From assembly GCA_963513935.1 (NCBI GenBank), contig OY740769.1:109037762-109101761 (forward strand): a DNA stretch of 64,000 nt, written 5' to 3'. How positions within the stretch are numbered: the first letter of the stretch is position 1; every line of letters starts with the position of its first letter. A program made the translations under genes and the position numbers. The notes below the pieces were generated by a model, which searched no databases, was not told the origin of the DNA, and saw nothing but the letters and a program-made list of their open reading frames with translations. Below, piece after piece: positions 12,150 through 23,091 of this stretch. Source of the stretch: Aphrophora alni. Taxonomy: Eukaryota > Arthropoda > Insecta > Hemiptera > Aphrophoridae.

Positions 12150-13036
12150 TTTGTTTAAAAATTAATAAAAAATATTATTTTTATACAAAACCTAACTTAT
12201 AAGACATAATTTTTCTCAGAAAGATGCATAGAATTTATCTTTGTAAAAAATATATGAAACAGTTTTGGAGTAAGTATGTTAGATGTCAAAAATGATGTTA
12301 ACATTTCTCAGAAAAACCTGTATCATCCAAAATCAATAGCTTACCACCTTTTTCCAAGATAAAGAAAAGTTTTGTGTAATATTTGTGAATATATTTATTT
12401 AGGAAAAAAAAACTATTGTTACATTTTCAAAAAAAAGAAAAAATATTTTACGAAAAAAGGTTAATTGATCCTTTTTTTTCAAAAATTCACCAAAAATAGT
12501 AATATATATTTTATACACAACTTCTATATATCATTATATTCAGAAAGGTGAATAGAATTTAGCTGTGTAGTGAAAAAAAAAAGTTTGATGTAAGTTGTTT
12601 GATGAGTTTTTATGTCAAATATCAAAAATCGGAAAGGAACGCAGGCAAGAATTTCACAGAAATGGTAATGTACACCATACAAAAATATTTTTTTGAATTT
12701 TTTCAAGTATTACTAGAGATTTGTAATATATTTTTGAATATACTTAGAAAAAATAAATAAAAATTTGTTACATTTTCAAAAAATATATATATTTTACGAA
12801 AAAAAGGTAATTTGATACTTTTTTTCAAAAATTCATCAAAAATAGTAATATAACGTTTTGTGGTTTTGTTTTTGTATGATTATGTATCTACAGAACATTA
12901 GCTTTCCAACACTATTTTTTTTATTGCGATAGGACGATTCTAAGTGAGTGAAATGTTGAATTGCAAAATACGTGTTTTAATTGAACTATCCGTCATTCAT
13001 CGTCCACGTACGTGGACATTTGCCAGATGGAGGGTT
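12150..13036. repeat. Left arm of a large inverted repeat, satellite-like
   Basis: Two diverged copies of a roughly 325-340 base unit lie in tandem (CAGAAAGATGCATAGAATTT at about 12218 and CAGAAAGGTGAATAGAATTT at about 12541). They are followed by a unique end containing ATTGCGATAGGACGATTCTA. The same sequences recur in reverse complement at 18583-18710 and 19600-20204. The arm ends in GTCCACGTACGTGGAC, a 16-base palindrome, and then GGAGGGTTAA. Read outward-in this is TTAACCCTCC, the form of a piggyBac-type end. Confidence 0.75.
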
Positions 13037-14590
13037 AAGATTTTTCTATTACATCTATGTATAAATATATGACCCAATAGGCATTGTCAAAATATTACAG
13101 TAAGTCAGTTATCCAATTTACCAATTTTCTACAATATCTATAATTCGGGTATAAACTTGAAAGCAATCCCTTCACTTTTTGTTAAGGCCAATAAATAAAA
13201 TAAATACCACCATTAACAAAAATCTAACATTTTAAACACGATCCATCACTATAAGATGTGTCGTCCAAAATGTCAAATAAATTAAAACAGAACTCAGAAT
13301 GAAAGAACTCAATTACAACAACCCTCTTAACAAATCACTACTTCAAATATTAATTTTTCTTTTCATCTATGCACATACTACTTTCACACATAATTAATAA
13401 TCTTTAATGAAAACAAAAATTTGACAACACACAAATCACATATTTAAAAAAGTAATAATTGAAATTAAAAACAAATCTCTTTTCACATAATAATAAATTT
13501 TTAATAATTTTTAAAATGAACCCGCCTATGCACAAATTGTTAAAGAGTCGGGTTCAAATGAAATGATTTGGGTAATCAGTGATTCAGTGCTAAAAATGTT
13601 TGAATAACAATTTCTTTAGTTCATTATTATTAATCATTCTAATACATGTTAAACATGTCTAATTTATTACTATTATCTCTAATATGCTTAATATCAACAT
13701 TCAACATTAAACTCATTTACAAGTTAAATATCCTAAGCTTTCGTTCCAGAGTTATCCCAATGACTAAGAACAGAATATATATTGTGATACTCAATTTTTG
13801 AATTTTGTTTTGAGATTAAAACAAGAAAATAAAAGGGAATTTTATGATTGGTTTAAAGAAAAGACGACGTAAGTCAAATTAATGTCTGTAAATAATATTA
13901 AAACAAGGGGAATAAAAATTAAAATAGATTTACAAAATATAAATTAAAAATAAATAATGTCTAGTTATAAGATAGAATAAATATTAAAGTGAGATATTGT
14001 TTTGTGAAAATAGACAATGCTTGTTGTCAAGCAAAATGATTTGGACAGTGTCCGTGGAACCAGAAATGTGAACGTAATGGGGGTATGCTGAGTGGGTAGA
14101 TCAAAAAGGAGACGTTTAGTTTGAGATGCTAGGAATTAGTTCAGTCTAAAGCCGGCGTCGGACTTGGTCAGACGCATTTTGTATTGAAAATATTTTGTGA
14201 ACAATGTAATTAATGTTTAACAGTTGGTAAGGAACGTTCAAGGGATTAAGATGTGTTTGTGAGAGTCGAGAGGCAGCGTCTGAAGTTGTAAGTCGGAGTC
14301 TGAAATGGTAGGACGTGCTTTTGAGTAGTGAAGGAAATATTTGTAGACAATGTAACCTGTGTTAAAGTGATTCTTTTGTAATATAGACAATGTAAATCGT
14401 AAACAGTTTAGAATCAATTGATTGTAGAGTGTGTAGGAAATCGATGAAAATAAACACAATTTACATAATTTTTTCCAACAATACACATGTCAATCCGTTC
14501 AATTCAACAATTTATTTAATTTAACATAATTTTTTTTTTGTAACTAAAAGGAATACAAAATGTTATTTAAAAAGTTTTTAACGAAAATCG
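13037..14590. other. AT-rich DNA, possible LTR remnant
   Basis: No coding region is recognised. At 14140-14400 two related segments occur (GTCGGACTTGGTCAGACG and GTCGGAGTCTGAAATGGTAG), each followed by ATATTTTGT- or ATATTTGT-like sequence and GACAATGTAA. They may be internal duplications of an LTR belonging to the Gypsy relic at 15640-16760, but no matching second LTR was found. Confidence 0.35.
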
Positions 14591-14599
14591 TACATAAGA

Positions 14600-14930
14600 C
14601 TAAAAAATGATCCGTTATGCCAAGATCTACTGCAGTTGCCTTAAAAGTAACATTATTATTAGGTCACCAACTAAAAACATGATCAATACACGATTTAGAC
14701 AGACCACTAACCCTTGTCGGAAAGTTAAAAAGCTGCTGAAATTGTAAACTAGATAATAAACTTATGTATACATCAGTTTGAGGACTCTGCTTCAATGTTG
14801 ATATATTAATATCACCAATGAGACAAACATTCACATCCCTAACCCCTTCAATAACCTCTGGAAACTCATTTAATAAATAATTTATAGAAAAAGATTACAA
14901 TCTATATAAGGCTAAAAAACAAACAGCCTT
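14600..14930 (-). pseudogene. LINE endonuclease fragment
   Basis: The minus strand reads as a decayed apurinic-endonuclease domain. It has GDINI (the conserved GDFN-type box), then FPTRV, SCIDHVF and finally ITDHF (the SDH-type box), in the usual order and spacing. There is at least one stop. This is the type of endonuclease found at the N-terminus of LINE ORF2; no reverse transcriptase follows in this orientation. The specific clade is not clear. Confidence 0.7.
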
Positions 14931-15639
14931 AAATTTATAATCAACTAATATTCCATATTCAATCCACATAAATTAATGATAATTGACATCAAAAAGTGAC
15001 AAGAACACCCAAAAAACAAGTTAAAGATTCATACCTATATAAGTAAAACTATAAATTAAAATAAACTGAAATATATATTTGTTATATGAGTGACATTCAA
15101 ATACCTACTCTCACAAAATACACTTACAAACATTTCCATCATTACCAATTTTTAATTTAATAAACAATAAAATTTATACGATTTACACTATTGACCGAAG
15201 GTACTTGGTAGAACTCCATTTTTAATGAAAAAAATAAACACAATATTTAGTAAATTCTACAATTTTATTGAATCTTGCCGACCATGGTTTCGCCAGCAAC
15301 GGCATTTACAAGGTAGCTTAACCAAGACTGATAAAATTTATTATTTTATTTTATTTATTATTATTAAAAAATCTTTCGTCACTCTTCGTTTTTGCACAAT
15401 GTTTTTGAAATGGATATCATTTCAACGCACAAATTTCAAAATGATACCAGAGGCATCATCTGAACCAGGTCTTCTGCCAAGGCGGTGACACGCATCTACC
15501 ATATCGTCTAAAATAGAAATGCACACTGCACAATCAGACACTTTAGATTAATCTGCAATGCCTGCAATAACTCTAAAATAATTTAAAACAAAATACTCAT
15601 AAACAGAAACTATAAATTTAATATCTGAACTGAATATTA

Positions 15640-16760
15640 CTTTATTAAGTAAACAAAGATAAGAGAGCACCCACTCATGTCCATACTGATCAAAGTTTAG
15701 ATTTTTCGATGCCGTAATAGTTAACCTCGCTATCATTCACCATTCGACTGGCATAAGCAATAATAGGTAAATCGGCACCTTTTTTATTTTGACTAAGTAC
15801 TACTCCGATTGAAAAATTACTGTATCTGTAGCAATGGTTCGTTTGAAGAGATATTTTTACAAGTTTTAAAGCAATTTATGTAATCCGATCATTTATATCA
15901 ATTTCGGCACCTTTTTTTAAACAGTTTGTAAACAATTTAGTTACAAAAGCAAAGTTCTTCACACATTTTATATAATATCTTAATAGACTTAAACATCCTC
16001 TAATTTCTTTAGTTGATTTGGGAATGAGATAACATTTAATAGCTTTGTTCTCATCTGGGTTTGGTTTAACAGCTGCCGTACTGTGACCTAGTTTGCTACT
16101 TCTCTTCCAAGAAATTCCACTTTTGAATTTTGAAATTGGCATCCCAAAGTCTGTCAAAAACATTCTTGTATTGTTTCTGAAGACTGGTTGAATAGATTAT
16201 TATGTTATCTAAATATACTAGGCATGTTTCATTTTGAATTCCCCTTAGAATATTTTTCATAATTCTTTGAAATGTGGGGGGGACTATTTTTTAGGCTGAA
16301 AGGCATTCTTAAAAGTTCGTAATGTCTAGTTTCTGTCAAAAATAATGTTGTGTTCTCTTTGCTTGTGGATTCCATTTCTAATTGATGAAATCCCGAGGCT
16401 TGACCAAAAGTCTTAATTAAAGATTGAAATCAGCCTAATTTATCCAAAATATCCATGATGTTTGGTAATGGAAATCTATCATCAACAGTTTTTTATATTA
16501 TTATTAAATTTTTATTACTTTTTAATAAATTATTAAGACTTCTAAAATTTATCACTAATCTAAGTTTTGTTTACCGGAGGTATCGTTTTTCTTTGGTATG
16601 ATCCAAACTGGAGAATTCTATGAAGAATGAGAAGGTTGGATGGTTTTCTGATTTAAAATGTCTTCTATTTTATTATTAACTTTTTTTTTTTAATTTCTGG
16701 ATATCGATAATTTCTGCTATAGACAGGAATTTCATCTATTGTTTCTAATATCATGTTTAA
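15640..16760 (-). pseudogene. Ty3/Gypsy RT-RNase H relic
   Basis: Reading the minus strand through several frameshifts gives the expected order of Gypsy pol motifs. Near 16600 are WIIPKK and LRLVINFRSLN, then FPLPNI, a QLEM box near 16390, and MPFSLKNSPPTFQRIM. YLDNIIIYS near 16210 stands for the catalytic Y(L/V)DD box, with the second Asp changed to Asn. The thumb and connection follow (STKEIRGCLSLLRYYIKCV, 15876-16163), then an RNase H start (IGVVLSQNKKGADLPI, IAYASR) near 15750-15830. Frameshifts and the altered active site mark it as old. Confidence 0.88.
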
Positions 16761-17427
16761 TTTGATCAGTGAAGGTCAAATCATTTCCATCAATATGAAG
16801 TAAGTTTACATAAAATAATTAAATTAATTATGGTTCTTTTTCCTACCGAGTTCTTGTGGTCCACCCTAATTTTAGACAAATCTTGTTTTTAGTTTTTGTA
16901 ATCAATTATATTAAAGTTAGTTTTCCTTAATTAAAAAAAATAAATAAATAAATAAATTTAAAAAAAGTTGCTCCATAAATATTATAATACTTAAATTTTC
17001 TAATTCTAATGGTTTATTTAATGTCAGTCTTTCATTGGTTATTATGTTGTTAATAATAGGCTTCTCCTTCACACACACTAACTATAAGAAAGTAATGAAT
17101 AGGAATCATTTTAGCACAAAATATTAGCCTATTGTTTATAATAAAGTTAGTTCATATTTTTTTTTTGGTTCCTACTTCCTGGATTGTTAAATTATTAATA
17201 TTTGTATTATATACTAACCTTCACTTATTTTCAGATAATTTTTTTTATTACATATTTCACAGACACAGTCTTGTTTAAGTGTAATGTGATTTAATTGTGT
17301 AATGTAAAAAAACTTCATGTCTTCGACAATGACAGCGTGATGTCAAAACTGCAGTCAGGTGCATCTAAAAATAAGTGATTATTTGAAGGTTAGTATATAA
17401 TCCAAATATTTATAAAGTTAGATTAAT
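16761..17427. other. AT-rich junction between opposed Gypsy relics
   Basis: The RT relic on the minus strand fades out here and the gag relic on the plus strand begins after it. No LTR, primer site or gene could be recognised between them. The opposite orientations mean the two come from separate insertions or from a rearrangement. Confidence 0.4.
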
Positions 17428-18480
17428 TTGGACCTTCAGACATCATGCTCCGGATTATTACTCTGTCTGGTTGAGAAAACTATTGAAGCTTGTCAGTCGG
17501 TATCTAACTTAAAGACAGAAGTATTGATCACCTATTTCCCGAACCAGAGTTTACACCAAGCCTTGGCCAAGTATGTTTATAGACCTCAGCAACCAAATGA
17601 GCCCTTGAACGATTTTATTATTGATATCCGTGATATGTCAGAAATTTTTCTCCTAGACATGTCCGAGAGAGATCTTTTATGGACAATTTATTCTGGTATA
17701 TCCTCAGATGCTGTCTCCAGGTTCACAACAATTGACCACCAAAATTCCATGATAAAATTGCTCAAGACAGTTCCAATTATTAACTGGGCTATCCAAATTA
17801 ATACATCTACTTCACACCTACCCCCACAACAGCAACCTGCTGACCCCAACCAATTCACACTTTGTGAACTAAACACCTCGGATGATGAGTAACCATAGGC
17901 CCAGACCCAATTACCATCCCAATAGAAATAACTACAATAAACTATTTTCATACTTACCAATCAAATGTTCTCAGAATTTAAACTTGTCCAGAGCACCTTA
18001 CGGGTCGACTAGCGTCTTACGGGTATTACTAAGGCCCTTAGCACCAAAAGTACCAACCTTGTAACACCACCAATAAAAAAAATCTCAGTAGCAGTCTCTA
18101 ACGTTAAGACCAATCCTTGGCCCACATTTAATTAAATCCCTGATTGACACCGGATCCACCTAGTCATTTATTTCTCAAGCATTATTTAATGTTATCACTG
18201 AATCCCACACCCTAATTAAACAAGTAGCTAGCACTAAAGTCTCAACCCAGACGGCCCAGCCCAGAGTGCCCAGTGTAAGCGTTTTGGGCCCATAACCCAG
18301 AGGTCCAAGGATCGTAACCACATTCTGCTACCATTTGCAACGAAATGATAACATTGAGGTGGAGGTAATGGTATATTTTTGGGAATAAATATCAAACTTG
18401 GTGGATTTTGTAAGGATGTGGGCCCTTAAATTAATTAGCCATCATTCTAATTAACACTCTTGGTCACTGATACACTAAGC
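17428..18480 (+). pseudogene. Gypsy gag-protease relic
   Basis: At 17428-17892 lies a 154-codon frame with the capsid segment YRPQQPNEPLNDFIIDIRDM, similar to the gag at 7966-8538. Its C-terminus is Pro/Gln-rich and acidic. After stops, a protease-like stretch begins near 18110 with LIDTGST and SFISQALF, matching the DSG/DTG active-site region. It is interrupted at 18258-18333 by a tRNA-like sequence and resumes as HLQRNDNIEVEVMV. Zinc knuckles were not found. Confidence 0.75.
18258..18333 (+). pseudogene. Initiator-Met tRNA-like sequence with encoded CCA
   Basis: About 76 bases align by eye with animal initiator-Met tRNA. A D-arm-like AGTGTAAGCG is followed by the anticodon stem-loop GGGCCCATAACCC (CAT anticodon, the GGG/CCC stem diagnostic of initiators). 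A variable and T-arm AGAGGTCCAAGGATCGTAAC follows, then the acceptor TTCTGCTA and CCA. Nuclear eukaryotic tRNA genes do not encode CCA, so this looks like a reverse-transcribed mature tRNA. Mismatches in the acceptor and T stems argue against function. It sits inside a Gypsy relic, and the element at 6819-11877 uses the same tRNA as primer. Confidence 0.78.
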
Positions 18481-18582
18481 CAGCTTATAATGAGTTAAAC
18501 AATTAATTATTATATCTAATATATAACAATTCATTAACCCACCAACTGTTAAAGAAATCGTACCCATTCTCCCGGACAAGTT

Positions 18583-20204
18583 GGCTATAAAACACGTATT
18601 TTGCAATTCAACATTCTCCACTTAGAATCGTCCTATCGCAATAAAAAAAATAGTTGTGGATAGCTAATGTTCCGTAGATACATAATCATGCGTAAAAAAT
18701 ACCACAATAGTTATAAATAATATTCCAAAAATTGCTGAAGTTCGCATATTTTTGATGTGTAACGTCAAAGATTTGAACTGAGCGGATTTTAGTAAAAGCG
18801 ACGCCATTTTTTGTCATATGATCACAAATCTATTTTTCTGTCAAACAGGTAGAACAAAACACTGTTCTGTAGATCACATCTTTTTCTTTCTATCCATTGT
18901 TTACAAATTGTTCTGTGTGTCATAGATCGCAAGGTATTTCTACTTGACCATAGTAGAAACCTAACGGAACGAAATTCACTTGGCATTCGGAGCAGTTTAC
19001 TAAATAAGATAATCGATTTTTGAATCGATATTTTGTAACTGATCTTTACAGAATGTTGTAGAGGAGATTTCATTCTGCAAGTTGGTATTATTTGATATAT
19101 CGTAGACTTACTTTGAGGTTTTTGTTTTGAACTCGGAATATGCCAAGTTTTTGACATAAATTGACACGGAGAGGCTTGGCAAAATCTTTGTTTTGGGATT
19201 ATATATTTCTGTTTGTGTATACAAATTGTATATAAATTGTGTATACAAGTTACAATATGTGTTTTTATTTCTAAAGTTTATTTTTTTGAGTGAAGTTCTA
19301 GTTTTTGAATGGTTTATATTTGGACTAACCAAGAGGTAAGTTGTAAACCTAGGCCTAAAAGCAAATTTTCTTATATTGAGGGTTTTATATGATTATACAA
19401 GTGTATATGTGTGTTATTCTTTGTAAGGTTTATTGTTTTAGTGAAATCTAGTGATTTTGTCTTAGGCCTAGCTTTAGAAAGTTAATAATTACGCCTAAAT
19501 TGTCGAGGTTTCAAACCTAACTTCACTTGTCGAGTACCACTTTTTAGGGGAAAACGTTATTTTTATTTTGAAAATTTTAGAATTTGATTTTTTTTCTACC
19601 AATAGTTATTCACTTTTATACTAGAAAATGTTTTTAATCTTGAAAAAAAAAAAAAGTAAAACAATTATTGCTATACTCAATTTGACGTTGAAGTAAAAGT
19701 TAGCCTTCGATTTTTGTGTGTGGTTTTTTGTTCTTTGCCATACTGACTCCATAGTTATTTTTCAAACTTTTATTTCATTACACTACTAAATTCTATGAAC
19801 CTTTCTAAATATAATGATATAATAATATAGAAGTTGGTTTTCCATAAATATTACTATTTTTGGTGATTTTTTGAAAAAAAAAAAAAAAAAAAGGATAAAT
19901 TTACCTTTTTTCGTAAAACAATATTTTTTATTTTGAAAATGTAACAAATTTTTTATTTTTTTCCCCTAAATATATTCACAAAACTTTTGTGTATCTTTGA
20001 ATGAAAAATGATAAATTCATTTTTTGACATCTAACATACTTACTCCAAACCGTTTCAAAAAATAAAAAATAAATGATTACATAGATGAATTCTATGCATC
20101 TTTCTGAGAAAAATGATGTTATATAAGTTAGGTTTTGTGTAAAAATAATATTTTTTATTAGTTTTTTAAGAAAATAAAACCTTTAACATGCAACAGTTGT
20201 AGGG
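18583..20204. repeat. Right arm of the large inverted repeat, interrupted
   Basis: The segment 18583-18710 is the reverse complement of about 12855-12990 (AAACACGTATTTTGCAATTC and CGTCCTATCGCAATAAAAAA). The segment from about 19600 to 20170 is the reverse complement of the satellite part of the left arm (TGACATCTAACATACTTACT, ATAAGTTAGGTTTTGTGTAA). Between them, 18711-19600 has no counterpart on the left and no recognised gene. The arm ends in AGGGTTAA at 20201-20208, giving TTAACCCTAC when read inward, parallel to the end of the left arm. Confidence 0.7.
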
Positions 20205-20208
20205 TTAA

Positions 20209-21495
20209 GGGGATTCACCACTGAAACAATACTTTTTTTGAAATACATAATAAAAATGGCTTAACTAGTTTTTTTCTAGTGTGTAGTAGGCTAACAAAAA
20301 ATACAAAAATATGAAATGGCCAAAAAGTTGTCACATACAGGTTACAGCGAATAAAAACTGTTTTTTTTCACGTTTTTCAGACCATATTTCAAAGTGATAT
20401 ATCTAAGAAACTATCCAACATATTGCACTGCTCATGGTCTCATTTTGAACATAATGATCTAATCTAAATATTTAGGTAGATTTATCATGGTAGCATTAGT
20501 GGTTTTCAAAAAATCATAGAGTAAACTTTAGACTTTTTTCAAAAAACTTGCATATATATATATATAATTATGTTTCTAAGCAACATATACTCCTAAAAAT
20601 CTAATTCTACCTAAATATTTAGTAAAAGATCTACTGAATATGTGGTGAAAATATGAACTCTCTATCTCAATCGGTTCTCAAGATATATCGATTTTTATCT
20701 GAAAATTTGACGAAATTCAAACTTTCGGAAAACTGCGTTTGAAAGTAAACGTATGTTCAACACTAATATTTCAAGTATATATTTTAGTTCATGGTTGTGA
20801 AACAAATTTACACAATATATTAGGTCAAAAGCTTGTATTATACATCAATATTAGGTCACATTATCATATCAGTGTTCAATAAAAAATATATAAACATCGT
20901 AAAATAAAACAGAGTTCGGTCGTTGACGTTCAAAATTCACCGGCACCATATGATTTCCCCTCCGCTTCTATTTTCCTGTTTTCTTCCTCAAGCACAACTT
21001 CCTTCTGTACTCTGTGAACTTCATCTTTTTACTATTCTGTGCCAGTGCTAGTCTTTTATTGTCGAAGCGCTTGGCAATCTTGGCAGCGTTTTTCCAGGGC
21101 TAAGGCCAATCGACATTTGAAGATCAGATATTGCTTGCCTATAGCCAGTATTATACTGGCATACTGCTTCGCACACCTGCATCTCTAGTTTTCTTCGAGA
21201 TGCAAAGGTATTTTTGGGACATTTTGTCCAAATCACGCCATGTAAAGCCTCTTTGGCGTTTTGTGTTTTTCCGGAGACACACCTGGAGACACCAAAAAAT
21301 AAGGTATCTAGTAAAAATGTGAAATTTTAGCTATTGACGCGTTTGCAAAAAATGTTATTTTTTTCAAACTTAGGGTTAAGATATAGGTTTGAGGCTAGTA
21401 TATTCTTGTTCAGTAGGTTCCAAATGACAAAATAACACCAAAAAATAGTTTTTGAAAATTTCATGATTTTTCACTATTTTCAGTGGTGAATCCCC
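20209..21495 (-). mobile_element. TTAA-flanked TIR transposon, Mutator-like remnant
   Basis: The element has perfect 18-base terminal inverted repeats GGGGATTCACCACTGAAA (20209-20226; reverse complement at 21478-21495). TTAA lies on both outer sides (20205-20208 and 21496-21499). The length is 1287 bp. The minus strand carries the C-terminal end of a transposase (20930-21290). TTAA may be the target duplication or, since it is its own complement, part of a 22-base inverted repeat. No 8-9 base duplication typical of Mutator elements is visible. Likely an internally deleted copy. Confidence 0.85.
20930..21290 (-). pseudogene. Mutator-like transposase C-terminus, frameshifted
   Basis: The frame reads AKEALHGVIWTKCPKNTFAS then LEMQVCEAVCQYNTG. 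This resembles the conserved N-x-ESLHxxIWxxCPK and AVxxYNxG motifs of arthropod proteins with the Mutator-like transposase domain. After about 60 more residues a frameshift is needed to reach the terminal EGKSYGAGEF, the typical last residues of those proteins. The family assignment is from memory of the motif pattern. The catalytic region is absent, so the product cannot be a transposase. Confidence 0.65.
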
Positions 21496-21499
21496 TTAA

Positions 21500-23070
21500 G
21501 AGGAAACATGATCTGGTTCGAAGAATCGGAAGATAGTGTAAATGTTTTTTTGTCATAACTATTTCTAATACAATTACGGTAAAATTCATGAGCACTTAAT
21601 CATCCATATTCCTGGGGGTCTTTAGACCTGACTAATGGTCTTAGGCGACCATTGTTCAGGTTAATATGGTTGTCAAAACTTTAATGAACCGCCGTTAAAA
21701 TAACTGCGACTGTTCGATTTCGCTGCCTGCCACACACTGCTGTGCGCAAGGACCATCTCCTTGTGCAAGGCAAATGATGCACCAATGTCAATTTCCTGGC
21801 ACGACAATTTGAATTGTGGCGAAACACTGTAAATCTCTTTTGTCCAGATAACTTGATAAAAGTGTTTTTTCTAACGTCTATCCTAGAGTAACTATTTGAG
21901 CTTACAACTAATTATAAAACTGGACTTTTTAATTTAGTTAAAACGGTAGGCAGCAAATATTCCTATTAGAAATCATCTAGATTAGCAGATACATAAAGTT
22001 TAGTAACTATTTTATCACAAACTGAGATAAATCTATTATGCATTTTGGATAGGTTCGCCGAAAATCTGGGATCATGTCTAAATATTCCTTTTTATAGGAT
22101 TAGTCTAATTAGTCTAAAATTAGTTTATAGACTTGTTGACTAAAACAATAACCGTTTATTAATTTATGTCATTAATTATTTTATCTCATTATGCATATCA
22201 CAATACACTTGGTTCACTTCACAAAACGTTTAAAACCGAAATAAATTAGATTAATTAATTAACTCAAGTGTCCTACCGAATGAGCCAGTTATGTTTTTAC
22301 TATACCTACCTACTCGATCTTTTGGTTTAAAAAAAAAACTGAACTGTTTATTTTATTATAATATTTATTTAAATAAAACTACAATATAATAATTTCAAAT
22401 AAGTTAAACTGTTATTCATAAGAAAAGGACTCTACTTGCCGGCTGTTAAAACAACTTCTGTCTGTACAAAGCTTAAAATACTCTTAGAAGATACAGATGC
22501 TGATTTGCTAACTGACATTCTATGAACATCTGTTAAATTATGCTACTAAGACGTTGTCTCATACTATGATTAATTATATAACTTATATATATTTATTCAA
22601 TGACCATTCAAATAATAAATTTAAAATTTTTAATAAAATAAAAAATGTATAAAATCATAATTCGGAGTATGTCAAAGGGATTAGTCATGGATATATACAA
22701 GCGTATATTTTGGTCATTTCATTTAAAATGTCATAATTAACACATAACCTATAAACGGTAAATATCAATTGTACATCGTGATCAGATTTAGCTATGAAAA
22801 ATTATGAAATCGTTAACTATTTACCTTGTATTCAAACAATCAGATCATATTTGTTTTCGGAAGAAACTTTTCAAGTCACAAAATGCATTTCTTCCCTGTC
22901 AATTAACACATAGAAAACAAGGGAATCAAAATAAACAAATAAAATGTAACATGCTTAAAGAAGGTGATTTTTATTTGCTTGGGTTACATTAGTTCAACCC
23001 TCTGTTGTCTCCTCACACTGATTCTGATTTCTGTTAACCTTCATAAATTCCATCTGTATTATTTTTTCGT
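21500..23070. other. Upstream region of the DUF4781 ORF
   Basis: No coding exon was recognised. At 21613-21626 the sequence GGGTCTTTAGACCT is a short palindrome. A minus-strand box-A-like segment near 22265-22292 (TGGCTCATTCGGTAGG) resembles a tRNA-derived SINE, but no box B follows. A 5' non-coding exon of the gene downstream could lie here and cannot be identified from sequence alone. Confidence 0.4.
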
Positions 23071-23083
23071 TGTACTTTTATAG
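23071..23083 (+). promoter_or_regulatory. Candidate 3' splice site before the DUF4781 start
   Basis: A T-rich tract and TGTACTTTTATAG end eight bases before the ATG at 23092. This is a plausible acceptor, which would make the ORF the single coding exon after an untranslated first exon. No donor was identified, so transcription could equally start nearby. Confidence 0.35.
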
Positions 23084-23091
23084 ATTGGAGT

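Noticed and set aside
13007..13036. Palindrome CCACGTACGTGG plus TTAA as a proven piggyBac end
   Set aside because: No matching inverted end with the same sequence and TTAA could be paired, so it is only described within the repeat arm.
21613..21626. GGGTCTTTAGACCT palindrome, related to one at 62665
   Set aside because: Too short, and without a paired end or target duplication, to call a transposon terminus.
22265..22292. Box-A-like TGGCTCATTCGGTAGG on the minus strand
   Set aside because: No box B follows at a suitable distance, so a SINE or tRNA call is not supported.
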